Source: Ascarosepion bandense (taxonomy: Eukaryota; Mollusca; Cephalopoda; Sepiida; Sepiidae). From it: 64,000 nt of DNA. The position numbers and the translations under genes are program-made. The stretch covers positions 315,001 through 379,000 of the forward strand of contig JBBBDQ010001279.1 of the NCBI GenBank assembly GCA_037127315.1. The letters run 5' to 3'. Shown in pieces: positions 33,117 to 43,623 of this stretch (the stretch's first letter is position 1; every line of letters begins with the position of its first letter). The notes below the pieces were generated by a model. That model saw only the letters and a program-made list of their open reading frames with translations, was not told the DNA's origin and ran no database searches.

Positions 33117-33190
33117 CATTGAATCTAACTAGTGGCTTTTGCTCCCTTTCCACGCGATGAAAACGGAATAGTTCATTATTGATGTGGGTT
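32390..33190 (+). repeat. Minisatellite of TTTC tracts plus a conserved 90-bp block
   Basis: Six units of about 117-140 bp. Each has a (TTTC)n tract, then a block like ACTGAAACCAAGTAGTGTCT, GATCAAAACGGAATAGTTCA and TATTGGCAGGACA. Units are moderately diverged. Confidence 0.88.
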
Positions 33191-33439
33191 TTGACAAAGC
33201 GTAATAGCCTTGCGAACTAAATAATGAACAAAGGGATGGACCAGAACAATTATTATATGCATTCAAGATTTTGATTCTCCACACTACTTTAAACAAAACG
33301 TTTGGAAAGAAACTAATGTAAATATTAGAAAAGACGATAGTGGGGGCTATGAGAATTGTATTATCTGGGAAACTGTTCGACAGGAAGTAAGGCTAACTGT
33401 TCGGTCAATAAAAGAGTGAGGGATGTATATTTTATTTTC

Positions 33440-33710
33440 GAAGATTTTTAAACCGAGAATTAACTTTTGTTTACAGATGTATAGCTCGCTCAAAAGATGG
33501 CCAAAAAATTTAAAAAAGTGAAAAAAAAAAAAATTCAAAATTTTAGATTCTAATCAATATAATTTTGAAAGACAACAAGGTATTTTGCTAACTGGAAATA
33601 GTAAATTTCACCATTTAATTTTCAATTAAAGCTTAAATTAAAGTTTCGAGAAAACGTTTTATTTTTAAAAATTCAATTTAAAATTTAGGCATAAAAAATG
33701 AGTGGATGTA
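33440..33710 (+). repeat. AT-rich dispersed repeat, copy 3
   Basis: TTTTGTTTACAGATG, GATGGCCAAAAAATT, AAGGTATTTTGCTAACTGGA, TCAATTAAAGCTTAAATTAA and GAGAAAACGTTTTATTTTTA in order. It combines features of copies 1 and 2, which links all three. Confidence 0.6.
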
Positions 33711-33829
33711 CCTACTTTATTCCAAACTAATCCTCGCTGTTCTCAGGCAGTAAATGGATAAACGTTGTTTCAGCATGCGTTAAAATACACTTGGCTTTTA
33801 CAGTATTTACATTATTCGGATTATTGTCC

Positions 33830-34222
33830 TCATCTTTGTTACCATTTGTACGACGTTTCGTTGAACGCTCCGGTCTTCTTCAAGTGCTAGGAATTTCGAA
33901 CCAACCCTTTATTACAATCACTGGGGTATATGAACACCATTCCTTGCGTTAAGCCTCTATTGGAAGAAGTTAATTGTTCACCAATGCGGTCGCCTGTTAT
34001 TGAACTCACAACTCTAAGAGTCAAGTCAGGAACTAACCAACGTCTATATCCACTGGGACATGTGTCCTTAAGAACAACTGAATTTTTGTGACTTATAAAC
34101 CTAATGTTCAGTAACCTTTTTTTACCAGAGTTCATATTGCAATTTTTTTATGTTAATGGTTTTCTCTAGTATTTTTTACCAGACCTCATATTGCAATTTT
34201 TGACCCTAATGATTTTCTCTGG
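33830..34222 (-). mobile_element. Penelope-like terminus and adjoining remnant (tentative)
   Basis: ACGACGTTTCGTTGAACGCT followed by GGTCTTCTTCAAGTG resembles the TTTCG...TTCAAG motif at PLE ends. To its right, a minus-strand frame of 82 codons (34135-33887) has no recognised domain. A 62-bp tandem duplication (CATATTGCAATTTTT at about 34133 and 34190) closes it. I am unsure of the assignment. Confidence 0.35.
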
Positions 34223-34935
34223 CACTCCGTATTACTTGTTCCCATATTGTGTTCATATCTATACTTTGTCGAATTAGGAGATTTTTGTAGCCTAGCATAA
34301 GTTCTCATTCCTTAACTTGACTTTTGTTTTCATTCGTTTTTGTTCATCCCAACAACCTGGGATATAACAATTTTTGGCAACAAGTATGAGATACTTCATA
34401 ACCGGAGAAATTAATATGGACGTGAAACATAAACTAATGGGAAGAGAAAAAGAATATTAGCGTCATCCGAAACCATGCGGTTGGGAAATCTACTCCATAA
34501 CTCGTATTCGGGGCACAGGAAAAACGAATAGGATAAGAGTGTGATCAAAACACTTGTGGGCCACCAGGAAACACTTCTGTCGGCTATTCAACAGCTGGAA
34601 CGGATCTGACTCGGATAAACGATCAGTCACGACAGTCTGTTCAAAACCATTATGAAAAGCACAGTCGAAGGAGGCACAGACACGCAGGCGACATTTTAAG
34701 AAATGAGTTATTAGCATCAATAACTAGACAGGCTTGGTTTTTCCCGGGTTTTCTCTCTGCATATAGGAACGCAACGCTTCAGCTCTCGTCTCTCCCTAGG
34801 GATACCAATGTTCAATCTTTCTTCAAACGTATGTCAGAATTGGTAACGTCCTCTGAATTTCGAACCAAATTCTTCATCTCCATCCTTCTCGTCCTACAGT
34901 GTATGAAAGAGGAGATCAATCCTAACTAGTTAATT
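34222..34935. other. No recognised element
   Basis: Short frames on both strands only. A fragment of a decayed LINE is possible around 34490-34720 but I cannot confirm any motif. Confidence 0.4.
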
Positions 34936-35029
34936 TGTTCAGGCACCTAATACCTGTGTAATGATTAACAAGCTAGTTTTACAGACAATCCGCCGTAATC
35001 TTGATCAGCTGCCACATAACTGTGACCAG

Positions 35030-35264
35030 TTAGTCAGTTAAGTGCCATACGTTATACACGCTTGGGTGATCATGTCTCAAAAGAGACATGACCGACTCGG
35101 CAGAAGATTATCCCACAGTAGATTCCCATTGCTTTCTGCGGTAGACTGGTTGCCAGCCAAGGCTATAGGACCCAATCTGTCCTATTATTAAACCCTTAAC
35201 TAAGAATTCGAATTAGGCACCCCGATTTGTCATTCCGAGTCGATATCCACTGCACCACAACGCA
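35030..35264 (-). mobile_element. SINE family 1, internally deleted
   Basis: Minus strand, from CACCACAACGCAC (complement of the head GTGCGTTGTGG) to the CAGTTAAGTGCCATACG tail. The segment between GAATTCGAATT and TTAACCC-like motifs is missing about 60 bp. Confidence 0.85.
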
Positions 35265-35614
35265 CATCCTAATTGTGCCCAGTGTACCGAAACTAAATTT
35301 TGCTTAATCAATGATAACACTGCCGCTTGGTATGGGGTAATGGTTAACAAGCTAGTCTTACCATTAAAACTAAATAGTGATTTAATTCCTTGCTAGGCGT
35401 CTCATATGTGTAATTTAATACCAAAGTAAGCTAAGGTTACTAAATAATAATTCTGACACCTCAGTGTGAGGTAATGGTTAACGAGATAATCTGGTTGGAC
35501 ATTACTACTGTGTAGTAACTTTGTCCTTCAATGGATGCTTCATATTTGTGGCCCTATGTCAAACAAAACTATGCTTATTAAATAGTAAATTAGGTGCTTC
35601 AGCGTGAGATAATA

Positions 35615-36005
35615 ATTAAGCAACCGAAATGTGGTTCTACAGAAAGATGCTGAGGATATCATGGATTGAACATGTGAGAAACGACGAGGTTTTGGAGAGG
35701 ATGAAAACGAAAAGGAAACTGATTCTTAACATCAGGAAAAGACAGCTGAAGTTTCTGGGACATGTAATGAGAAAAGAGAGCTTGGAAAAGCTGATACGTG
35801 CGATCAATAGAAGGAAGGAAAGACAGGGAAAAGCAACACGTAAAATACTTGATGGGCTTGAGCAGAAGGATGACGGATCAGGGTTTGGGAGATGTAACAG
35901 AAGAAAGATGTCAAGGGCTACAATAGAGAGGATGACGTGGAAACCATGATCAACTACGTCCCGAGGGGACGCGGCACATAGAAGAAGCAAAAGAAGACGA
36001 AGAAA
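35615..36005 (+). pseudogene. Group-2 LINE post-RT domain fragment
   Basis: 106 open codons from 35629: MWFYRKMLRISWIEHVRNDE, VLERMKTKRKLILNIRKRQL, KFLGHVMRKESLEKLIRAIN, then RKILDGLEQKDDGSGFGR. This is the part that follows the 105-bp unit in a normal element. It begins exactly at the codons after the unit (ATEMWFYRK) and stands inside a tRNA-like monomer. Confidence 0.85.
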
Positions 36006-36062
36006 AGATTTCGATCCTCACCGGGTGCCCCATATTTGTACTTTGTACCAAACTAAATTATA

Positions 36063-36349
36063 GCTTACGATCATATCACTATATTTAGCTGTCCCTCCCA
36101 CTAAGGGCAACATGTGACACATGGTCAGTTATGAGTGGGAATTTCCGGGCTATATGGCCCGGCCAAAAAATACCTGTCTATTTTTCCCCAGTCGTGCTTC
36201 TACCCTTCGGCGGAACCACGACTGGGTTATTGCTCTCTGCTCTGAAGCAGAGAGCGCCCTCTGCCCGAAGGCAGAGTGCTGACAGTGAGAAATGCCGTCG
36301 CAGCAAGAAAACTCTCTGTGACAATCACGATGCTTACGATCATATCACT
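36063..36349. mobile_element. Hairpin-rich 250-bp insert with 18-bp target duplication
   Basis: GCTTACGATCATATCACT occurs at 36063-36080 and again at 36332-36349, and the right copy runs on as a 5S-like sequence. The 251 bp between are GC-richer and carry four strong stems in a row: 36145-36162 (CCGGGC/GCCCGG), 36187-36226 (CCCAGTCGTG/CACGACTGGG), 36232-36255 (9 bp) and 36259-36276 (7 bp, CGAA loop). CCTTCGG at 36204-36210 can also pair with 36265-36271, which would interleave with the second stem. No open frame. Confidence 0.65.
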
Positions 36350-36612
36350 TTGAAAACACTGGTCCACATTGATCACCGAAGTTAATCAACGTAGGGCCTA
36401 ATCAGTAACTCAATGGGTGACCCTTTGACGATGCCAGATGCTGTAAGCTTTGATGTGCAGGTGGTGTAAGGGATAATGGTTGAGGGTTGTTAATCAGAGA
36501 GGGAAGTTCTAAACCCTGTTGAGTTCGTTATATTCACTTACGAACAAATATCCTTGAGAAGGCATGAATCAACTTCTTTTCGTCCAAGCTATGGGTTAAT
36601 TATTAAGACTTG
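36332..36612 (+). mobile_element. 5S rRNA-tRNA chimeric SINE
   Basis: 5S-like part 36332-36450: CTTACGATCATATCACTTTG, GATCACCGAAGTTAA (box A region), a box-C-like CAGTAACTCAATGGGTGACC and AGATGCTGTAAGC. It is joined to a tRNA-like part with box-A-like GTGGTGTAAGGGATAATGG and box-B-like GTTCTAAACCC. Then comes the central block ATTCACTTACGAACAAATAT ... AGCTATGGGTTAAT. A second copy of the 3' end lies at 36765-36830. Other copies: 51762, 19110. Confidence 0.75.
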
Positions 36613-36918
36613 TATGACAAAAGATAGTTAGGTATGACTTTTAGAATTATTTACGTTCTCTATAGAAATTCTTGTGGCCATAAAATGAGGGTTTAAATGG
36701 AATTGATCCCCCAGTTTACATACACATTATAATTTCTTGTTTGTTAATAAGATTCTGATTAGATCTGAATCCACCATTTCCCCCCAGATATGGGTTAATT
36801 AGTAATACTTGTATAAAAAAATATCATTATCTCCTGCAAAGAGACAAACAACCTGCAAAGGGAGAATTATAAAGATAAGTCTTAAAAAATCGAATAAATA
36901 AATCAAACTAAGATAAGC

Positions 36919-39900
36919 TTAGTAATTGCTACCTAATATCAATCCTCCTATATGCCAGTGAATGCTGGACAATCTCCTCACAGATGAAGAAGAGACTTGA
37001 AGCAAGAGAAACAAAGAAAAGCGTACTGAACTGCTAAGTAATATCAGTCCTCCTATATGGCAGTGAATTCTGGACAATCTCTTCACAAATGAAGAAGAGA
37101 CTTGAAGCAATAGAAACAAAGAAAAGAGTACTGAACTGTTATGCAATATCAGTCTTCCTATATGGCAGTGAATGCTGGACAATCTCCTCACAGATGAAGA
37201 AGATACTTGAAGCAATAGAAACAAAGAAATGAGTACTGAACTGTTATGTAATATCAGTCCTCCTATATGGCAGTGAATGCTGGACAATCTCCTCACAGAT
37301 GAAGAAGATACTTGAAGCAATAGAAACAAAGAAATGAGTACTGAACTGTTATGTAATATCAGTCCTCCTATATGGCAGTGAATGCTGGACAATCTCCTCA
37401 CAGATGAAGAAGATACTTGAAGCAATAGAAACAAAGAAAAGAGTACTGAACTGTTATGCAATATCAGTCTTCCTATATGGCAGTGAATACTGGACAATCT
37501 CCTCACAGATGAAGAAGAGACTTGAAGCAATAGAAACAAAGAAAAGAGTACTGAACTGTTATGTAATATCAGTCCTCCTATATGGCAGTGAATACTGGAC
37601 AATCTCTTCACAGATGAAGAAGAGACTTGAAGCAATAGAAACAAAGAAAAGAGTACTGAACTGTTATGCAATATCAGTCTTCCTATATGGCAGTGGATAC
37701 TGGACAATCTCCTCACAGATGAAGAAGAGACTTGAAGCAATAGAAACAAAGAAAAGAGTACTGAACTGTTATGTAATATCAGTCCTCCTATATGGCAGTG
37801 AATACTGGACAATCTCTTCACAGATGAAGAAGAGACTTGAAGCAATAGAAACAAAGAAAAGAGTACTGAACTGTTATGTAATATCAGTCCTCCTATATGG
37901 CAGTGAATGCTGGACAATCTCCTCACAGATGAAGAAGATACTTGAAGCAATAGAAACAAAGAAATGAGTACTGAACTGTTATGTAATATCAGTCCTCCTA
38001 TATGGCAGTGAATACTGGACAATCTCCTCACAGACGAAGAAGATACTTGAAGCAATAGAAACAAAGAAAAGAGTACTGAACTGCTATGTAATATTAGTCC
38101 TCCTATATGGCAGTGAATGCTGGCCAATCTCCTCACAGATGAAGAAGATACTTGAAGCAATAGAAACAAAGAAATGAGCACTGAACTGTTATGTAATATC
38201 AGTCCTCCTATATGGCAGTGAATGCTGGACAATCTCCTCACAGATGAAGAAGAGAATTGAAGCAATAGAAACAAAGAAATGAGTACTGAACTGTTATGTA
38301 ATATCAGTCCTCCTATATGGCAGTGAATGCTGGACAATCTCCTCACAGACGAAGAAGATACTTGAAGCAATAGAAACAAAGAAAAGAGTACTGAACTGCT
38401 ATGTAATATTAGTCCTCCTATATGGCAGTGAATGCTGGCCAATCTCCTCACAGATGAAGAAGATACTTGAAGCAATAGAAACAAAGAAATGAGCACTGAA
38501 CTGTTATGTAATATCAGTCCTCCTATATGGCAGTGAATGCTGGACAATCTCCTCACAGATGAAGAAGATACTTGAAGCAATAGAAACAAAGAAATGAGTA
38601 CTGAACTGCTATGTAATATCAGTCGTCCTATATGGCAGTGAATGCTGGCCAATCTCCTCACAGATGAAGAAGAGACTTGAAGCAATAGAAACAAAGAAAT
38701 GAGTACTGAACTGCTATGTAATATTAGTCCTCCTATATGGCAGTGAATGCTGGCCAATCTCCTCACAGATGAAGAAGAGACTTGAAGCAATAGAAACAAA
38801 GAAATGAGCACTGAACTGTTATGTAATATCAGTCCTCCTATATGGCAGTGAATGCTGGACAATCTCCTCACAGATGAATAAGATACTTGAAGCAATAGAA
38901 ACAAAGAAATGAGTACTGAACTGCTATGTAATATCAGTCGTCCTATATGGCAGTGAATGCTGGCCAATCTCCTCACAGATGAAGAAGAGACTTGAAGCAA
39001 TAGAAACAAAGAAAAGAGTACTGAACTGTTATGTAATATCAGTCCTCCTATATGGCAGTGAATGCTGGACAATCTCCTCACAGATGAAGAAGATACTTGA
39101 AGCAATAGAAACAAAGAAATGAGTACTGAACTGTTATGTAATATCAGTCCTCCTATATGGCAGTGAATGCTGGACAATCTCCTCACAGATGAAGAAGATA
39201 CTTGAAGCAATAGAAACAAAGAAATGAGTACTGAACTGTTATGTAATATCAGTCCTCCTATATGGCAGTGAATGCTGGACAATCTCCTCACAGATGAAGA
39301 AGATACTTGAAGCAATAGAAACAAAGAAATGAGTACTGAACTGTTATGTAATATCAGTCTTCCTATATGGCAGTGAATGCTGGACAATCTCCTCACAGAT
39401 GAAGAAGAGAATTGAAGCAATAGAAACAAAGAAATGAGTACTGAACTGCTATGTAATATCAGTCTTCCTATATGGCAGTGAATACTGGACAATCTCCTCA
39501 CAGATGAAGAAGATACTTGAAGCAATAGAAACAAAGAAATGAGTACTGAACTGCTATGTAATATCAGTCGTCCTATATGGCAGTGAATACTGGACAATCT
39601 CCTCACAGATGAAGAAGATACTTGAAGCAATAGAAACAAAGAAATGAGTACTGAACTGTTATGTAATATCAGTCCTCCTATATGGCAGTGAATGCTGGAC
39701 AATCTCCTCACAGATGAAGAAGATACTTGAAGCAATAGAAACAAAGAAAAGAGTACTGAACTGCTATGTAATATCAGTCTTCCTATATGGCAGTGAATAC
39801 TGGACAATCTCCTCACAGATGAAGAAGATACTTGAAGCAATAGAAACAAAGAAATGAGTACTGAACTGCTATGTAATATCAGTCTTCCTATATGGCAGTG

Positions 39901-42900
39901 AATACTGGACAATCTCCTCACAGATGAAGAAGATACTTGAAGCAATAGAAACAAAGAAATGAGTACTGAACTGCTATGTAATATCAGTCCTCCTATATGG
40001 CAGTGAATGCTGGACAATCTCCTCACAGATGAAGAAGATACTTGAAGCAATAGAAACAAAGAAAAGAGTACTGAACTGCTATGTAATATCAGTCGTCCTA
40101 TATGGCAGTGAATACTGGACAATCTCCTCACAGATGAAGAAGAGAATTGAAGCAATAGAAACAAAGAAATGAGTACTGAACTGTTATGTAATATCAGTCT
40201 TCCTATATGGCAGTGAATACTGGACAATCTCCTCACAGATGAAGAAGATACTTGAAGCAATAGAAACAAAGAAATGAGTACTGAACTGCTATGTAATATC
40301 AGTCCTCCTATATGGCAGTGAATGCTGGACAATCTCCTCACAGATGAAGAAGTTACTTGAAGCAATAGAAACAAAGAAAAGAGTACTGAACTGTTATGTA
40401 ATATCAGTCTTCCTATATGGCAGTGAATACTGGACAATCTCCTCACAGATGAAGAAGATACTTGAAGCAATAGAAACAAAGAAATGAGTACTGAACTGCT
40501 ATGTAATATTAGTCCTCCTATATGGCAGTGAATGCTGGACAATCTCCTCACAGATGAAGAAGATACTTGAAGCAACAGAAACAAAGAAATGAGTACTGAA
40601 CTGCTATGTAATATTACTCCTCCTATATGGCAGTGAATGCTGGACAATCTCCTCACAGATGAAGAAGAGAATTGAAGCAATAGAAACAAAGAAATGAGTA
40701 CTGAACTGTTATGTAATATCAGTCCTCCTATATGGCAGTGAATGCTGGACAATCTCCTCACAGATGAAGAAGATACTTGAAGCAATAGAAACAAAGAAAT
40801 GAGTACTGAACTGCTATGTAATATCAGTCCTCCTATATGGCAGTGAATGCTGGACAATCTCCTCACAGATGAAGAAGATACTTGAAGCAATAGAAACAAA
40901 GAAAAGAGTACTGAACTGCTATGTAATATCAGTCGTCCTATATGGCAGTGAATACTGGACAATCTCCTCACAGATGAAGAAGATACTTGAAGCAATAGAA
41001 ACAAAGAAATGAGTACTGAACTGTTATGTAATATCAGTCTTCCTATATGGCAGTGAATACTGGACAATCTCCTCACAGATGAAGAAGATACTTGAAGCAA
41101 TAGAAACAAAGAAATGAGTACTGAACTGTTATGTAATATCAGTCGTCCTATATGGCAGTGAATGCTGGACAATCTCCTCACAGATGAAGAAGATACTTGA
41201 AGCAATAGAAACAAAGAAATGAGTACTGAACTGTTATGTAATATCAGTCCTCCTATATGGCAGTGAATGCTGGACAATCTCCTCACAGATGAAGAAGAGA
41301 ATTGAAGCAATAGAAACAAAGAAATGAGTACTGAACTGTTATGTAATATCAGTCCTCCTATATGGCAGTGAATGCTGGACAATCTCCTCACAGATGAAGA
41401 AGATACTTGAAGCAATAGAAACAAAGAAATGAGTACTGAACTGCTATGTAATATTAGTCCTCCTATATGGCAGTGAATACTGGACAATCTCCTCACAGAT
41501 GAAGAAGATACTTGAAGCAATAGAAACAAAGAAATGAGTACTGAACTGCTATGTAATATCAGTCCTCCTATATGGCAGTGAATGCTGGACAATCTCCTCA
41601 CAGATGAAGAAGATACTTGAAGCAATAGAAACAAAGAAAAGAGTACTGAACTGCTATGTAATATCAGTCGTCCTATATGGCAGTGAATACTGGACAATCT
41701 CCTCACAGATGAAGAAGATACTTGAAGCAATAGAAACAAAGAAATGAGTACTGAACTCTTATGTAATATCAGTCTTCCTATATGGCAGTGAATACTGGAC
41801 AATCTCCTCACAGATGAAGACGATACTTGAAGCAATAGAAACAAAGAAATGAGTACTGAACTGCTATGTAATATCAGTCTTCCTATATGGCAGTGAATGC
41901 TGGACAATCTCCTCACAGATGAAGAAGAGAATTGAAGCAATAGAAACAAAGAAATGAGTACTGAACTGCTATGTAATATCAGTCGTCCTATATGGCAGTG
42001 AATACTGGACAATCTCCTCACAGATGAAGAAGATACTTGAAGCAATAGAAACAAAGAAATGAGTACTGAACTGCTATGTAATATCAGTCTTCCTATATGG
42101 CAGTGAATGCTGGACAATCTCCTCACAGATGAAGAAGATACTTGAAGCAATAGAAACAAAGAAATGAGTACTGAACTGTTATGTAATATCAGTCCTCCTA
42201 TATGGCAGTGAATGCTGGACAATCTCCTCACAGATGAAGAAGATACTTGAAGCAATAGAAACAAAGAAAAGAGTACTGAACTGCTATGTAATATCAGTCT
42301 TCCTATATGGCAGTGAATGCTGGACAATCTCCTCACAGATGAAGAAGATACTTGAAGCAATAGAAACAAAGAAATGAGTACTGAACTGCTATGTAATATC
42401 AGTCGTCCTATATGGCAGTGAATACTGGACAATCTCCTCACAGATGAAGAAGATACTTGAAGCAATAGAAACAAAGAAATGAGTACTGAACTGTTATGTA
42501 ATATCAGTCCTCCTATATGGCAGTGAATGCTGGACAATCTCCTCACAGATGAAGAAGATACTTGAAGCAATAGAAACAAAGAAAAGAGTACTGAACTGCT
42601 ATGTAATATCAGTCTTCCTATATGGCAGTGAATACTGGACAATCTCCTCACAGATGAAGAAGATACTTGAAGCAATAGAAACAAAGAAATGAGTACTGAA
42701 CTGCTATGTAATATCAGTCTTCCTATATGGCAGTGAATGCTGGACAATCTCCTCACAGATGAAGAAGATACTTGAAGCAATAGAAACAAAGAAATGAGTA
42801 CTGAACTGCTATGTAATATCAGTCTTCCTATATGGCAGTGAATGCTGGACAATCTCCTCACAGATGAAGAAGATACTTGAAGCAATAGAAACAAAGAAAT

Positions 42901-43623
42901 GAGTACTGAACTGTTATGTAATATCAGTCCTCCTATATGGCAGTGAATGCTGGACAATCTCCTCACAGATGAAGAAGAGAATTGAAGCAATAGAAAGAAA
43001 GAAAAGAGTACTGAACTGCTATGTAATATCAGTCCTCCTATATGGCAGTGAATACTGGACAATCTCCTCACAGATGAAGAAGATACTTGAAGCAATAGAA
43101 ACAAAGAAATGAGTACTGAACTGCTATGTAATATCAGTCTTCCTATATGGCAGTGAATGCTGGACAATCTCCTCACAGATGAAGAAGATACTTGAAGCAA
43201 TAGAAACAAAGAAATGAGTACTGAACTGCTATGTAATATCAGTCTTCCTATATGGCAGTGAATACTGGACAATCTCCTCACAGATGAAGAAGATACTTGA
43301 AGCAATAGAAACAAAGAAATGAGTACTGAACTGTTATGTAATATCAGTCCTCCTATATGGCAGTGAATGCTGGACAATCTCCTCACAGATGAAGAAGAGA
43401 CTTGAAGCAATAGAAACAAAGAAATGAGTACTGAACCATGTAATATCAGTCCTCCTATATGGCAGTGAATGCTGGACACCCTCACAGATGAAGAAGAGAA
43501 TTGAAGCAATAGAAACAAAGAAATGAGTACTGAACTGCTATGTAATATCAGTTCCTCTATATGGCAGTGAATACTGGACAATCTCCTCACAGATGAAGAA
43601 GATACTTGAAGCAATAGAAACAA
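36919..43623 (-). other. 2234-codon antisense open frame of the 105-bp satellite
   Basis: The minus strand of the satellite is open for 6.7 kb because 105 is divisible by three and the unit has no stop in this frame. The translation is a 35-residue repeat rich in Leu, Ser, Ile and Val (VSSSSVRRLSSIHCHIGGLI). It is antisense to a reverse transcriptase and has no homology signal of its own, so I treat it as non-genic. Confidence 0.85.

Larger units (their letters stand above)
34935..36062 (+). repeat. Tandem array of tRNA-like monomers, interrupted twice
   Basis: Four units with a box-A-like TAATGGTTAACAAGCTAGT start at about 34959, 35326, 35464 and 35604. Spacing where uninterrupted is about 137 bp. 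Unit body: a box-B-like GATTTCGATCCTCACCGGGT (best kept at 36006), then CATATTTGTACTTTGTACCA and AAACTAAATTATAGCTTA. Unit 1 is split by a family-1 SINE (35030-35264), and unit 4 by an RTE-like LINE (35615-36005). A further monomer lies on the minus strand at 49955-50042. Confidence 0.65.
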
